A stretch of 64,000 nt of DNA from assembly GCF_000161835.1 (NCBI RefSeq), contig NZ_GG697169.2, forward strand, positions 419,852-483,851. The letters are read 5' to 3'. This DNA comes from Thalassobium sp. R2A62. Its GTDB lineage: Bacteria; Pseudomonadota; Alphaproteobacteria; Rhodobacterales; Rhodobacteraceae. Under the pieces are notes generated by a model that worked only from the letters and a program-made list of their open reading frames with translations, searched no databases and was not told the DNA's origin. Of the stretch, positions 8,067 to 17,696 are shown piece by piece. The translations under genes were made by a program, and so were the position numbers. How positions within the stretch are numbered: position 1 is the first letter of the stretch; every line of letters begins with the position of its first letter.

Positions 8067-9869
8067 TTAGACGACGACGCCTGCACCGTCCTTGGCTTGG
8101 CCAACAGTCTGGCGGAACATCTCGAACAATTCACGTCCTACTCCGTTGCCATTGCCCGACAGGTCGGGTTGCGCGCGGGGGCGGTCGGTAAAGTCAGCGT
8201 CTACATGCAGCGAACCGCGTGCGATATCGAGAGTGACCATGTCACCGTCTTGAATATAGGCGATGGGGCCACCGTCAGCGGCCTCTGGGCTCAGGTGGAT
8301 CGCTGCTGGCACCTTGCCAGACGCACCTGACATCCGACCGTCTGTGACAAGTGCGACCTTGAGACCTCTGTCTTGCATAACAGACAACACAGGCGTCAGG
8401 CCGTGCAGTTCCGGCATTCCGTTGGATTTCGGGCCTTGGAACCGAACAACAATAATCGCGTCTTCGGTCAATTCACCCGCTTGGAACGCAGCCTTTACGG
8501 CGTCTTGGGTGTGGAACACGCGCGCAGGGCCGCTGATCATGTGGCGGCTGGGATCAATTGCCGAAGCTTTGATCACACCAGTGCCGAGCGTGCCTTTGAG
8601 CTGGGTCAAGCCACCCTGTGGCTGAAACGGATCCGACGCAGGACGTACGATCCGTTCGTTCAGGCTAACCTTGGCGCCATCGACCCATGTCAAAGTGTCA
8701 CCGACAAGCTTGGGCTCTTGGGCATACCGGCTAAGACCATCACCGGCGGCGGTTTTAACGTCGTCATGCAGCAAACCTTCTTCGAGCAAGTTGCCGATCA
8801 TGTAGCCCAGACCGCCCGCTGCATGGAAGTGGTTCACATCGGCCAGACCGTTTGGATAAACCTTGGCCATCAAAGGAATGACAGCAGAAAGGTCCGAGAA
8901 ATCTTCGAGATCTAAGATCACGCCGGCGGCACGTGCCATTGCGGGCAGGTGCAGAACAAGGTTGGTCGAACCACCCGTCGCCATCAATCCGATAATACCG
9001 TTCACGATCGCACGTTCGTCCAGAATATCACTGACAGGGGTATAGTTGTTGCCAAGAGCCGTAATCGCGAGCGCGCGTTCGGTTCCCGCAGCGGTCAAGG
9101 CATCGCGCAGGGGCGTGTTGGGGTTCACAAAGCTGGCGCCCGGCAGGTGCAGGCCCATGAATTCCATCAGCATTTGGTTCGAGTTAGCAGTTCCGTAGAA
9201 TGTGCAAGTGCCCGGACCATGATAGGATGCCATTTCCGACTTCATCAGTTCGGCGCGATCACAATCACCAGTTGCAAATCGCTGACGGACCTTAGCCTTC
9301 TCATCATTGGGCAAACCACTGGTCATGGGCCCCGCGGGCAAGAACAATCCCGGGATGTAGCCAAAGGTGGCGGCCGCGATCACAAGGCCCGGCACGATCT
9401 TGTCGCAGACACCTAGATAGAGGGCTGCATCAAACGTGTTGTGGCTGAGGCCAACTCCAGCGGCCAGCGCGATAACATCGCGAGAAAACAGGCTTAGCTC
9501 CATTCCCGTCTGGCCTTGGGTCACACCGTCGCACATTGCGGGCACACCGCCTGCAACTTGGGCCGTGGCGCCATTCTTGCGCGCTGTTTCCTTGATCATG
9601 TCAGGATAAGTGGCAAAGGGTTGGTGCGCCGACAACATATCATTGTAGGCCGTAATGATTCCGACATTGGCGGCCTTTTCTGCAACCAATGCGGGTTTGT
9701 CGTCACCCATCGCCGCATAGGCGTGCGCTTGGTTTCCGCAGGTTAGGTGCGCTCTGCGCGGCCCAGCGGCAGCAGCAGCGGCCATCCGGTCTAAATAATC
9801 GCCGCGGGTCTTTGCAGATCGCTCGATGATACGTTGGGTCACGTCGTGTACAGTGCTGTTCAGGGTCAT
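8067..9869 (-). CDS. edd: phosphogluconate dehydratase
   Basis: The product has 600 residues, the normal length, from the ATG ending at 9869 with GAGG upstream; the longer frame adds 21 unlikely residues. It converts 6-phosphogluconate to KDPG and belongs to the IlvD/Edd iron-sulfur dehydratases. Cluster and active-site regions are visible: [36 protein letters not shown] and [11 protein letters not shown]. First gene of edd-eda. A GTTAGCGCTAAC palindrome lies about 50 bp upstream, and a matching site precedes zwf. Confidence 0.97.
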   Translation of the reverse strand: MTLNSTVHDVTQRIIERSAKTRGDYLDRMAAAAAAGPRRAHLTCGNQAHAYAAMGDDKPALVAEKAANVGIITAYNDMLSAHQPFATYPDMIKETARKNGATAQVAGGVPAMCDGVTQGQTGMELSLFSRDVIALAAGVGLSHNTFDAALYLGVCDKIVPGLVIAAATFGYIPGLFLPAGPMTSGLPNDEKAKVRQRFATGDCDRAELMKSEMASYHGPGTCTFYGTANSNQMLMEFMGLHLPGASFVNPNTPLRDALTAAGTERALAITALGNNYTPVSDILDERAIVNGIIGLMATGGSTNLVLHLPAMARAAGVILDLEDFSDLSAVIPLMAKVYPNGLADVNHFHAAGGLGYMIGNLLEEGLLHDDVKTAAGDGLSRYAQEPKLVGDTLTWVDGAKVSLNERIVRPASDPFQPQGGLTQLKGTLGTGVIKASAIDPSRHMISGPARVFHTQDAVKAAFQAGELTEDAIIVVRFQGPKSNGMPELHGLTPVLSVMQDRGLKVALVTDGRMSGASGKVPAAIHLSPEAADGGPIAYIQDGDMVTLDIARGSLHVDADFTDRPRAQPDLSGNGNGVGRELFEMFRQTVGQAKDGAGVVV

Positions 9870-9918
9870 TCTCGCCTCATGCTCTGATCTCGCAGTTTGG
9901 CTGGGGGTAGCACGCTTG

Positions 9919-9930
9919 GTTAGCGCTAAC
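9919..9930. promoter_or_regulatory. LacI-type operator before edd-eda
   Basis: GTTAGCGCTAAC is a perfect 12-bp palindrome with the central CG typical of LacI-family operators, 49 bp upstream of the edd start codon. The zwf gene has GTTAACGCTAAC at nearly the same distance. The CceR/PckR group of LacI regulators controls this pathway in alphaproteobacteria, so it is the likely reader. A weaker look-alike, GTTAACGCAAGC, lies at 10047-10058 before the next gene. Confidence 0.7.
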
Positions 9931-10107
9931 AATATGCAATTCCCACTAGATTGAACGAATTGCGGCGAGTATCTGATCTACCTTCTCAACCTTTTCGCGA
10001 AATTGAACCAGACTGACCACATGTGTGCCTTGGTTGGTCGCCAAACGTTAACGCAAGCTTAATGAAATCGAAGAGCACCGCGGCCGCATGGCCGGAAAGG
10101 CATAACG

Positions 10108-10716
10108 ATGAAACTGATGAAAACTCTGACTGCACTGGCCGTAGCCGCAACTTTGACCGCATGTGGCGGGGTCGATCAGGTGTCGCGTAATGCACCGCTG
10201 GATGCAGGCCAGTTGGCCACTCCTCAGGTCGCAATTGCACCGAATTTCACACTCAGCGGCATCAGCGTCGGCATCCCGCAGGATCTGCGCGTTTCCGAAG
10301 CAAACCGTTATTATCCTGTGGCTGACATTGTTTGGCGCGGTGATGGGTTGGGCGATCGCAAACAACAGATCGCACGTATCTTCCAAGAAAGCCTCGCAGG
10401 GACAGCTTCGCGTATGACTGGTGATCAATCGGTTGATGTCGAGATCACAATCAACCGCTTTCATTCGGTAACAGAAAAAGCGCGTTGGACATTCGGCGGT
10501 GTGCACAACATCCGTTTTGACATGGTTGTCCGTGACGCAGTCAACGGTCAGGTTCTGCTGACACGTAACATGAATGCTGACCTTCCGGCGTTTGGTGGCG
10601 AGGTGGCTGCACGCGCCGAAGCCGCTGGCGAGACACAAAAGGTGCGCATCACGCGCCACCTCACAGAGGCCATCACAGACGCGCTGATTGCACAGCCTGT
10701 CCGCTACGAGAGCTGA
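10108..10716 (+). CDS. DUF6778-type lipoprotein
   Basis: The product has 202 residues. The N-terminus is a lipoprotein signal with lipobox LTAC (Cys at about residue 19), and GGAAAGG precedes the ATG. The mature part is a compact domain (DLRVSEANRYYPVADIVWRG, then a strand-rich second half ending at AQPVRYES). I recognise the family as an uncharacterised Rhodobacteraceae lipoprotein, probably periplasmic and membrane-anchored. It is divergent from edd and 43 bp before the methyltransferase gene. Confidence 0.8.
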   Translation: MKLMKTLTALAVAATLTACGGVDQVSRNAPLDAGQLATPQVAIAPNFTLSGISVGIPQDLRVSEANRYYPVADIVWRGDGLGDRKQQIARIFQESLAGTASRMTGDQSVDVEITINRFHSVTEKARWTFGGVHNIRFDMVVRDAVNGQVLLTRNMNADLPAFGGEVAARAEAAGETQKVRITRHLTEAITDALIAQPVRYES

Positions 10717-10759
10717 TCTAGCTCTTTCGCATATGAATTGAACAGGGTAGGAGGGCTGC

Positions 10760-11956
10760 ATGACGCAGTCCTCCTTACCCGTTGTTCGCATGAAACCCAA
10801 AACTGACCCCCGCCGCGTGCGGTTCGGGGCGCCTTGGGTTTATTCCAATGAAATGGTGATGGATCGCCGGACCAAAGCACTGGCCCCGGGATCAATCGCA
10901 GTGCTCGAAGACGCCGACCGGCGCGAGATAGCCCAAGTCACGGTAAACTCCGGCTCGAAGATTATGTGCCGCGTGATGGAGCGGGACTTGACCGTTCCCG
11001 TCGATGCCGAATGGGTGCAGGCCAAGATTGCAAGCGCCTTTGCGCACCGCGACCGCCTCTATGATCAACCGTTCTACCGTTTGGTCCATGCCGAAGGCGA
11101 CGGAATGCCCGGTGTGATCATTGACCGCTTTGGTGACATCGCTGTTGTTCAGCCGAACGCGGCTTGGGCCGAGGTTATGTTTGACGCACTCGCAGATGCA
11201 TTGGTTCAGATCGTTGGTGTGACCACTGTGATCAAGAACGGCACCGGCCGCGCGCGCAGTCTCGAAGGCTTGGACGAAGTGATGGAGGTCGCTCTAGGCA
11301 CCGCACCCACCGCTGCAGTTCCGGTTCAGATGAATGGTGCGACCTATATGGCTGACATCATGGGCGGTCAAAAGACAGGCCTGTTCTATGATCAACGACC
11401 TAACCATGCGTTTGTGGCTGGATTGGCGCAGGACGCGGACGTTTTGGATGTGTTTTCGCATGTTGGCGGATTTGGTCTAGCTGCCTTGGCCGCTGGTGCG
11501 AAATCAACGCTTTGTGTTGATGGCTCGCAACCCGCTCTTGATCTCGCAGCCCAAGGGGCCGCTGAAATGGGTGTGGCTGACCGCTTTACGGGGACCAAGG
11601 GTGATGCGTTCGCAGCGCTCACTCGGTTTGGCCAAGAGGGACGTCAGTTCGACATTGTGATCTGTGATCCACCCGCATTTGCACCATCCCGCGCCGCACT
11701 AGAGGCCGGTATGCGCGCCTACGAAAAAGTGGCACGTCTCGCCGCGCCTTTGGTCAAACCAGGTGGGTATTTGGGGCTGTGTTCGTGCAGTCACGCTGTT
11801 GATCAATCCAAGTTTTTCACCGCATCGACACGCGGCATTGGTCGCGCCGAGCGTCCTGCACAGCTGATCTATACTGGGACTGCCGGTCCTGATCATCCGT
11901 TGCTGCCGCAATTGGCTGAGAGCGGGTATCTCAAGGCGTTGTTCTTCCGTTTATGA
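10760..11956 (+). CDS. class I SAM-dependent rRNA methyltransferase (RlmI-like, PUA domain)
   Basis: The product has 398 residues: an N-terminal PUA-like RNA-binding domain (residues 1-75, RVRFGAPWVYSNEMV), a middle domain, and a C-terminal Rossmann methyltransferase (DVFSHVGGFGLAALAAGA for SAM binding, CDPPAFAPSR, and CSCSHAVD with the catalytic cysteines). This matches the RlmI/YccW family, which methylates cytosine 5 in 23S rRNA. The exact target base is inferred from family only. It overlaps the PIN gene by ATGA. Confidence 0.9.
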   Translation: MTQSSLPVVRMKPKTDPRRVRFGAPWVYSNEMVMDRRTKALAPGSIAVLEDADRREIAQVTVNSGSKIMCRVMERDLTVPVDAEWVQAKIASAFAHRDRLYDQPFYRLVHAEGDGMPGVIIDRFGDIAVVQPNAAWAEVMFDALADALVQIVGVTTVIKNGTGRARSLEGLDEVMEVALGTAPTAAVPVQMNGATYMADIMGGQKTGLFYDQRPNHAFVAGLAQDADVLDVFSHVGGFGLAALAAGAKSTLCVDGSQPALDLAAQGAAEMGVADRFTGTKGDAFAALTRFGQEGRQFDIVICDPPAFAPSRAALEAGMRAYEKVARLAAPLVKPGGYLGLCSCSHAVDQSKFFTASTRGIGRAERPAQLIYTGTAGPDHPLLPQLAESGYLKALFFRL

Positions 11957-12495
11957 GGGTCGTGCTCGACGCATGCGTGCTGTTTCCTACAGTGATGCGT
12001 GAGATGTTGATGGGCGCTGCCAAAGCTGGATTGTTCGAGCCTCGTTGGTCGAGCCGTATTCTAGAGGAATGGGCGCTCGCCGCGCGGAAAATTGGCCCCG
12101 AAGGCGAGACCATCGCGCGTGGAGAGATTGCAATATTGTCCGCCTATTGGCCCAAAGCCTCTGTCCCCGTGCATCAAGGGCTCGAAGCGCGGCTCTATCT
12201 GCCGGATGAAAACGATATTCACGTGCTGGCCAGCGCGATCCACAGTTCGTCTGATGCGATCGTCACGATGAATGCCAAGGATTTCCCGCGCAACATTCTG
12301 TCAGAAGAGGGCGTCGAGCGCCGTGACCCTGATGGGTTCCTTTGGGCCCTATGGTCTGATCACCCAGACGAAATTCAACAGGTTGCAGACGCTATTTTGA
12401 ACGAAGCACGCCGTCTGTCTGGCGAGGATTGGACGATGCGGAAACTGTTGAAAAAGGCGCGACTGCCACGTCTGGCCAAGGCGCTTACGAGTTAA
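11953..12495 (+). CDS. PIN domain protein (RSP_2648 family)
   Basis: The 180-residue product begins MRVVLDACVLFPTVMREM with the first acidic residue of a PIN nuclease; further acidic residues follow in PDENDIHVLASAI and the segment ending NAKDFP. PIN domains are Mg-dependent RNases. No antitoxin gene lies next to it, so it is more likely a housekeeping RNase than a VapC-type toxin. It overlaps the methyltransferase gene by 4 bp and the convergent M48 gene by 11 bp. Confidence 0.85.
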   Translation: MRVVLDACVLFPTVMREMLMGAAKAGLFEPRWSSRILEEWALAARKIGPEGETIARGEIAILSAYWPKASVPVHQGLEARLYLPDENDIHVLASAIHSSSDAIVTMNAKDFPRNILSEEGVERRDPDGFLWALWSDHPDEIQQVADAILNEARRLSGEDWTMRKLLKKARLPRLAKALTS

Positions 12496-13168
12496 CCCAT
12501 TTGTCGGCGTTTGCATCAATTGCAGCAATACGATCCTCGGATTTTGGATGGCTCATCAGCCATGCTGGGCTTGCACCTCGCGCACCGGTCAGTTTCTCAA
12601 GCTTGGTAAACAGCGATTTTTGCGGCTCCACGCCGATTCCTGCTTTGATCATGAGGGCGCTGGCATAGGCGTCGGCTTCGTATTCATCGCTTCTCGACAA
12701 ACGTGCGGCCAGCAGGCTCATCAATCCGTTTGCAATCATGGGCCCAACAAAAGGGACAAATCGCGAAATCACCATCGCGATGGCTGTTCGCATCGCGTTC
12801 TGTCCCGAAAAATCGATCATTCGGCGGCGTGCGTGTCCTAGCGCGACATGGCCCAACTCGTGCGCGATCACGCTGGCCATTTCTTCGCCAGTGACCTGAC
12901 CCTGACGGTATTTGTCATAGAACCCACGGGTGATGAAAATGCGTCCGTCGGGAGCGGCCAGCCCGTTGACCGGCTCGATCTCATAGAGATGCACCTTGAT
13001 CCGGTTGATCCCCAGAGCCGCGGCCATCTGGTCGCACAAAGCCCGCAAACCTGCATCCGCCAACTCTGTCGATTTGGCGTTTAGTTCTTTGGCGGTGCGC
13101 CACATGGAAAAGCGGTACATCGCGAGGCCGTAGAGCACGGCGAGCAGGATGGGGGTAAACTTGAGCAT
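12485..13168 (-). CDS. M48 family zinc metalloprotease
   Basis: The 227-residue product has an N-terminal hydrophobic anchor (PILLAVLYGLAMYRF), the zinc motif HELGH with a second hydrophobic stretch after it (VISRFVPFVGPMIANGLMSL), and the third ligand in SDEYEADAYA. This resembles HtpX/M48B-type membrane proteases in protein quality control, though it is shorter than HtpX. It follows the VWA gene by 38 bp on the same strand. Confidence 0.9.
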   Translation of the reverse strand: MLKFTPILLAVLYGLAMYRFSMWRTAKELNAKSTELADAGLRALCDQMAAALGINRIKVHLYEIEPVNGLAAPDGRIFITRGFYDKYRQGQVTGEEMASVIAHELGHVALGHARRRMIDFSGQNAMRTAIAMVISRFVPFVGPMIANGLMSLLAARLSRSDEYEADAYASALMIKAGIGVEPQKSLFTKLEKLTGARGASPAWLMSHPKSEDRIAAIDANADKWVNS

Positions 13169-13206
13169 GACTTATATATGGGGTGATCTGGGGCAGGGGC
13201 CAAGCC

Positions 13207-14394
13207 CTATCGGCTCAATTGCCGCATACCACGTTCAATCCCTTGTAATGTCATTGGTACCATCCGGTCCGCGCCAAAGATTTCTTGGATCATGCCGATC
13301 GAATGGGTGTACTGCCAATAGCGTTCGCCCAGTGGGTTGATCCACATATGATTTGCCCAGTGATCGCGCGCGCGGCCTAGCCAAACCGATCCGGCCTCGG
13401 CATTCCAATGCTCGTTTGCACCGCCCGCATAAGCGATTTCATAGGGCGACATGCTGGCATCACCGACAAAGATGCATTTGTAGTCCGATCCGTAGGTGCG
13501 CAGCACTTCGTGGGTGTCGATCTGCGCATCCCAACGGCGATTGTTGTCCTTCCACACGCCTTCGTAGAGACAGTTGTGGAAATAGAAGTATTCGAGATGT
13601 TTGAATTCGGCCCGCGCGGCACTGAACAGCTCTTCGACCACGCGAATATAGGGGTCCATCGATCCGCCAACATCAAGGAACAGCAGAACCTTGACCGCGT
13701 TGCGCCGCTCGGGGCGGGTTTGGACATCTAGATAGCCATGCTCAGCCGTCGCACGAATTGTGCCGTCTAGGTCCAGTTCGTCCGCTGCACCGTCACGCGC
13801 CCAACTGCGCAGACGCTTGAGCGCGACTTTGATGTTGCGTGTGCCCAGCTCGACGGTGTCGTCTAGATTGCGAAACGCCCGCTTGTCCCAAACCTTGGTC
13901 GCGCGTTGGTGGTGGCTCTTGTCTTGGCCGATGCGAACACCCTCAGGATTGTAGCCATAGGCACCAAAGGGCGAGGTCCCCGCGGTGCCAACCCATTTGC
14001 TACCACCCTGATGACGTTTCTTTTGCTCTTCTAGGCGTTTCTTTAATGTTTCCATTAGCTTATCAAATCCGCCCAAGGCTTCAATCTCGGTTTTTTCAGC
14101 GTCGCTTAGATGCTTTTCTGCCATCTTTTCCAACCAATCGGTAGGAATATCGACGGCCTCCATGACCTGCTCGTCCGTCAAGCTTTCTAATCCTTCGAAC
14201 GCAGCCGAGAACGCTCGGTCGAACCGGTCGAGATGCCGTTCATCTTTGACCATGATGGTGCGGGCGAGGTAGTAAAATTCGGTGGTGTCATAAGTCACCA
14301 ACCCCGATTTTACACCGTCCAGAAAACTAAGGTATTCGCGCAGGCTGACAGGGATACCACCGGCTCTGAGGGTCTTAAAAAAAGGCAGAAACAT
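13207..14394 (-). CDS. VWA domain protein, CoxE-like
   Basis: The product has 395 residues. The C-terminal half is a von Willebrand A domain with a MIDAS-like DVGGSMDP motif; the N-terminal half is helical (GGIPVSLREYLSFLDGVKSG). CoxE-like proteins pair with MoxR/CoxD AAA+ ATPases to insert cofactors or remodel target complexes, and such an ATPase lies upstream at 16656-17495. It starts 3 bases after a 56-residue membrane protein gene, so the two are probably translated together. Confidence 0.9.
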   Translation of the reverse strand: MFLPFFKTLRAGGIPVSLREYLSFLDGVKSGLVTYDTTEFYYLARTIMVKDERHLDRFDRAFSAAFEGLESLTDEQVMEAVDIPTDWLEKMAEKHLSDAEKTEIEALGGFDKLMETLKKRLEEQKKRHQGGSKWVGTAGTSPFGAYGYNPEGVRIGQDKSHHQRATKVWDKRAFRNLDDTVELGTRNIKVALKRLRSWARDGAADELDLDGTIRATAEHGYLDVQTRPERRNAVKVLLFLDVGGSMDPYIRVVEELFSAARAEFKHLEYFYFHNCLYEGVWKDNNRRWDAQIDTHEVLRTYGSDYKCIFVGDASMSPYEIAYAGGANEHWNAEAGSVWLGRARDHWANHMWINPLGERYWQYTHSIGMIQEIFGADRMVPMTLQGIERGMRQLSR

Positions 14395-14397
14395 CGC

Positions 14398-14568
14398 TTA
14401 GAACATCTGGCGATCAATAAAGATCACGAGGAACAGACCAATCAGGCCCAGCAAAATCGCGCATGTCGCTGCGTATTGCAGGACATCCAGCATTTTACCG
14501 CCTTTGATTTTTGCAAACAGCCCGCCAAACAGCGCACCCAAAACAAGACCACCAATGGGAAAGATCAT
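14398..14568 (-). CDS. small membrane protein, 56 residues
   Basis: The frame reads MIFPIGGLVLGALFGGLF, a short KIKGGK loop, then a second helix (CAILLGLIGLFLVIFI) ending DRQMF. Its ATG overlaps the stop of the DUF2927 gene (ATGA), and its stop is 3 bases from the VWA start, so it is held tightly in the operon. Two transmembrane helices are predicted by eye. Function unknown; it may anchor or regulate the VWA/DUF2927 products. Confidence 0.75.
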   Translation of the reverse strand: MIFPIGGLVLGALFGGLFAKIKGGKMLDVLQYAATCAILLGLIGLFLVIFIDRQMF

Positions 14569-15950
14569 AGACCTGATGCGGCTCCATTAAACGGGTTCAG
14601 CTCTTGTACTTCTCTAAGCCGTGCCCGCACGTTGCGTTCCGAACCAAAGCCGTATCGCGCCCAGCCCAGACTGTCCAGACGGACCTGACGTGCTTCGTCT
14701 ATGCGTCCGGTCAGCTCTAGCGCTTCTGCGCGGAACATCATCAACGTGGCCAGTAGGGCGGCGTTTTCGTGATGGGTCGCAACGGGAATTGCACGGTTCA
14801 CAAGCTCGAGCGTCAGCAGCCCGTCACCTGATGACAGCGAAAAGGCCGCCAACTGCACCGCAACATGTGCGGAATGCAGTCGGGTGTTGCTGCTTTGGGC
14901 GTAGATATTGTTCGCCGCTTGGAATGATGCCAACGCGACTTCTGGCTGGTTGCCAACTTGTAGACGACCAAAGGCGAAATGCGCAAAGCCACGACGCGAG
15001 CCATCCCAACCAAATGCGCGGGCAAGCCCGACAGCAGTGGCGGCAGATGCACGGCGTTTGGCAGGGCTCGCACCATTGGCAAGTGCTGCTTCCATCGCTT
15101 CGATCCAATCGCGAGACGTGTCGTTAGAGGGCCGACCTCCAGAACGGTCGCCCGCTGGATTGATCCGTGACAGCAATCTAGGCAGTTGTACCGCAGAGTT
15201 GCCGCGCGTCATGCCGTTGGACAGCTCTGGCGCGTAATAAGCACGCAAAATCAGCATATCAAACGGCGTCAAAACCGCATGAATGTTGTCGTCGTTAAAG
15301 ACTGAGTCCGGCAAACGGTATAGATCGTTGAGCGGCCCGAGCGCTTGGGCCAGCTCCTCGTGCAGGCAGTCACGAAGCTCTTGGGGGCTGGTGTCGGATG
15401 GCACAAAGATCGCCACACGGTCGCGACGGTTCAATGTTGTCCAATCAACCTGCGGCGAACGACGCGCCGATTTGAATTCTTCCCACGACGACACGCGCGG
15501 AACGACAAAACACGCTGCTGACGGCACGGCGCGCTGTAACTCGGCGCGGGGTAGGGCATGGATCGTGATGCTCGCAGATTCGGATGTTGTGTAAAAAATA
15601 TCGATGCCAGCTTCTGATCTGATGCGCCCCAGCAGGCGGCGCAAATCAGGGCCAAGACTTGCAGGTGTCGCACCTGTCGCACGAACAGAGATCGGTCCAT
15701 CGAAGCGGGTCATCACTGGGATGGCTCGGCCGCTTTCCATTCTGAACGCCAGATCAAGAAAATCCTGAGCGATTTCGCTGTTGGGACGGCTCGCTATGGC
15801 GGGTGCCCTGTTCGCAAAGGTTTTCATCGGTGGCAATGCCGACACCGTCGCCAGATTGGCGGCACGTGCAGGGATTGTGTTGTTCGGGATCGGGGTGCAG
15901 GACGCGAGGAACGCGACCAAAGGCACCATTAGAAGTCTCATCCGCTTCAT
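14565..15950 (-). CDS. DUF2927 lipoprotein
   Basis: The 461-residue product has a lipoprotein signal with lipobox LASC (Cys at about residue 18). The DUF2927 domain follows (residues 60-230), containing a protease-like CLHEELAQALGPLNDLY segment. The C-terminal part (AEALELTGRIDEARQVRL) looks like TPR-type helical repeats. Function unknown. It overlaps the GNAT gene upstream and the 56-residue gene downstream, each by 4 bp. Confidence 0.88.
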   Translation of the reverse strand: MKRMRLLMVPLVAFLASCTPIPNNTIPARAANLATVSALPPMKTFANRAPAIASRPNSEIAQDFLDLAFRMESGRAIPVMTRFDGPISVRATGATPASLGPDLRRLLGRIRSEAGIDIFYTTSESASITIHALPRAELQRAVPSAACFVVPRVSSWEEFKSARRSPQVDWTTLNRRDRVAIFVPSDTSPQELRDCLHEELAQALGPLNDLYRLPDSVFNDDNIHAVLTPFDMLILRAYYAPELSNGMTRGNSAVQLPRLLSRINPAGDRSGGRPSNDTSRDWIEAMEAALANGASPAKRRASAATAVGLARAFGWDGSRRGFAHFAFGRLQVGNQPEVALASFQAANNIYAQSSNTRLHSAHVAVQLAAFSLSSGDGLLTLELVNRAIPVATHHENAALLATLMMFRAEALELTGRIDEARQVRLDSLGWARYGFGSERNVRARLREVQELNPFNGAASGL

Positions 15951-16396
15951 GCTGCTGCCCTCTGATATGTTACAAAGGGGGTCAGATTGGCGACGCGGTC
16001 ATACAATTTGCGTGCCTGAGCGTTGAAATCTTGGGTCAGCCAATAAACCGTGGGTGTTCCAGCGCTGTCTCCAGCTGAATAAACAGCCTCGATCAATGCA
16101 TGGCCAACGCCAGCGCCGCGAACGGATGGGTCAGCATACAGATCTTGCAGGTAGATGACGTCTTCGATTTTCCAGCAGTGGCGATGCGTCAGGAAATGCA
16201 CCAGCCCAACTGGTTTGCCGTCGACCCACGCCAGAAACCCAGCAAAGTCACGATCATCATCGCCCAAAAGGCGTTCAAAGGTTTTGTCATAGACGTCCGA
16301 CGAAACAGTCGTTTCGTAAAACTCTAAATAGGCCGTCCACAACTCATACCACGCAGACCTGTCCTCTGCGCGAATTGGGCGGATATCGACCGGCAT
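15947..16396 (-). CDS. GNAT family N-acetyltransferase
   Basis: The product has 149 residues from the ATG ending at 16396, preceded by AAGG. A TTG at 16411 with a stronger GGAG site would add five residues and is an alternative. The acetyl-CoA loop is visible as DLYADPSVRGAGVGHALIEAV, and the C-terminus has YWLTQDFNAQARKLYDRVA, typical of GNAT enzymes acting on small amines or proteins. Substrate unknown. It is the first gene of the run to the VWA gene. Confidence 0.88.
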   Translation of the reverse strand: MPVDIRPIRAEDRSAWYELWTAYLEFYETTVSSDVYDKTFERLLGDDDRDFAGFLAWVDGKPVGLVHFLTHRHCWKIEDVIYLQDLYADPSVRGAGVGHALIEAVYSAGDSAGTPTVYWLTQDFNAQARKLYDRVANLTPFVTYQRAAA

Positions 16397-16655
16397 TTTT
16401 GCCTTGGTCAAAACGCTCTCCTCAATAGCTCAGTCAGTTCCTGCCTGTCGACTGAGGCTGGCGTAGGGTCAGAATTGGGCGGTTGCGTGTCCAACCCACA
16501 CCAGCCCACTCATAACGACGCGGAGAAGTGCGAAAATCACCTGTAAAGCGAGTGGAACACACGCTTTCGAATCAGGCGTGGTCAAAAAGACTCACACCGA
16601 TTGTTGGGGTTTCTCAATATGTTGGGGTGTGTGTAGCTTGGGCTACCAAAATTCG

Positions 16656-17495
16656 TTAACGTTGAGATCGCGCCATAAACGCAAGCCGTTCGAACAAATG
16701 AACGTCTTGTTCGTTTTTAAGCAGGGCACCATGGAGTTTCGGCAGCGCATTCGCACCGTCGCGCTTGAGGTCTTCTGCACTCAGATCTTCGGCCAGCAAC
16801 AGCTTTAGCCAATCCAAAACCTCGGACGTCGATGGCTTTTTCTTAAGCCCAGCGGTGTCGCGCAGTTCGTAAAACAGGGTGAGGGCCGTCGTCAAAAGAG
16901 TCTCTTTGATGCCTGCGTGGTGCACTTCGACGATTTTACGCATCGTATCGATGTCTGGGAATTGGATGTAGTGAAAGAAACAGCGCCGCAAAAACGCGTC
17001 CGGAAGCTCTTTTTCATTGTTGGATGTGATGATCACGATTGGGCGAATGTCTGCGCGCACGGTTTCGCCGGTCTCATAGACATGGAATTCCATTTGATCC
17101 AGTTCCTGCAACAGATCATTTGGAAACTCGATGTCAGCCTTGTCGATCTCATCAATCAGAAGAACGGTTTTTTCTTTTGCAGCAAAGGCTTGCCACAGTT
17201 TTCCTCGTTTGATGTAGTTGCCGACATCATGCACGCGCGCCTCGCCCAATTGGCTGTCACGTAAACGGCTCACAGCGTCGTATTCATACAAACCCTGCTG
17301 GGCCTTTGTGGTGGATTTGATGTTCCATTCGATCATCGGCACCCCGAGCCCAGCGGCAACCTGACGGGCGAGTTCGGTTTTGCCGGTGCCCGGCTCGCCT
17401 TTGACCAACAAAGGACGCTCTAGGGTCACAGCGGCGTTGACCGCCACAGTCAGATCGTCGGTCGCCACATAGCTGGCAGTTCCATCAAAACGCAT
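16656..17495 (-). CDS. MoxR family AAA+ ATPase
   Basis: The product has 279 residues from the ATG at 17495 (MRFDGTASYVATDDL); an in-frame ATG at 17510 is possible. Walker A is GEPGTGKTEL, Walker B is VLLIDEIDKAD, and sensor and arginine-finger regions follow (TSNNEKELPDAFLRRC). MoxR/CoxD ATPases are chaperones that act with VWA proteins on target complexes. A CoxE-like VWA gene lies 2.3 kb downstream on the same strand, separated by GNAT and DUF2927 genes. The 260-bp gap to the GNAT gene holds only a weak hairpin. Confidence 0.93.
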   Translation of the reverse strand: MRFDGTASYVATDDLTVAVNAAVTLERPLLVKGEPGTGKTELARQVAAGLGVPMIEWNIKSTTKAQQGLYEYDAVSRLRDSQLGEARVHDVGNYIKRGKLWQAFAAKEKTVLLIDEIDKADIEFPNDLLQELDQMEFHVYETGETVRADIRPIVIITSNNEKELPDAFLRRCFFHYIQFPDIDTMRKIVEVHHAGIKETLLTTALTLFYELRDTAGLKKKPSTSEVLDWLKLLLAEDLSAEDLKRDGANALPKLHGALLKNEQDVHLFERLAFMARSQR

Positions 17496-17696
17496 TTTTG
17501 CACCCGTCATCGATAAATCATTGGTGTGTATGACATTTCTTTGATTGCCCAATAGGTCAAGGGATTTTGAACGCAATTGATACTTTTGGGGCGTGACAGT
17601 CGGTCCGAACGGCGGTATTGAGCGGCCAACTAAGGGGGGGAGCGGATGACAAAAAGCCTAAAACCATCTGCCCCAAGTGTAAGTGAGGGAGCCACA

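Noticed and set aside
11953-12495. PIN protein as a toxin of a toxin-antitoxin pair
   Set aside because: No small antitoxin-like gene precedes or follows it; it overlaps an rRNA methyltransferase gene, and the family is chromosomal in Rhodobacteraceae.
16633-16646. GTAGC-TTGG-GCTAC hairpin as the MoxR terminator
   Set aside because: Five base pairs and no T-run on the minus strand.
16578-16808. 76-codon plus-strand frame across the end of the MoxR gene
   Set aside because: Most of it is antisense to the conserved MoxR C-terminus, and it lacks a ribosome site.
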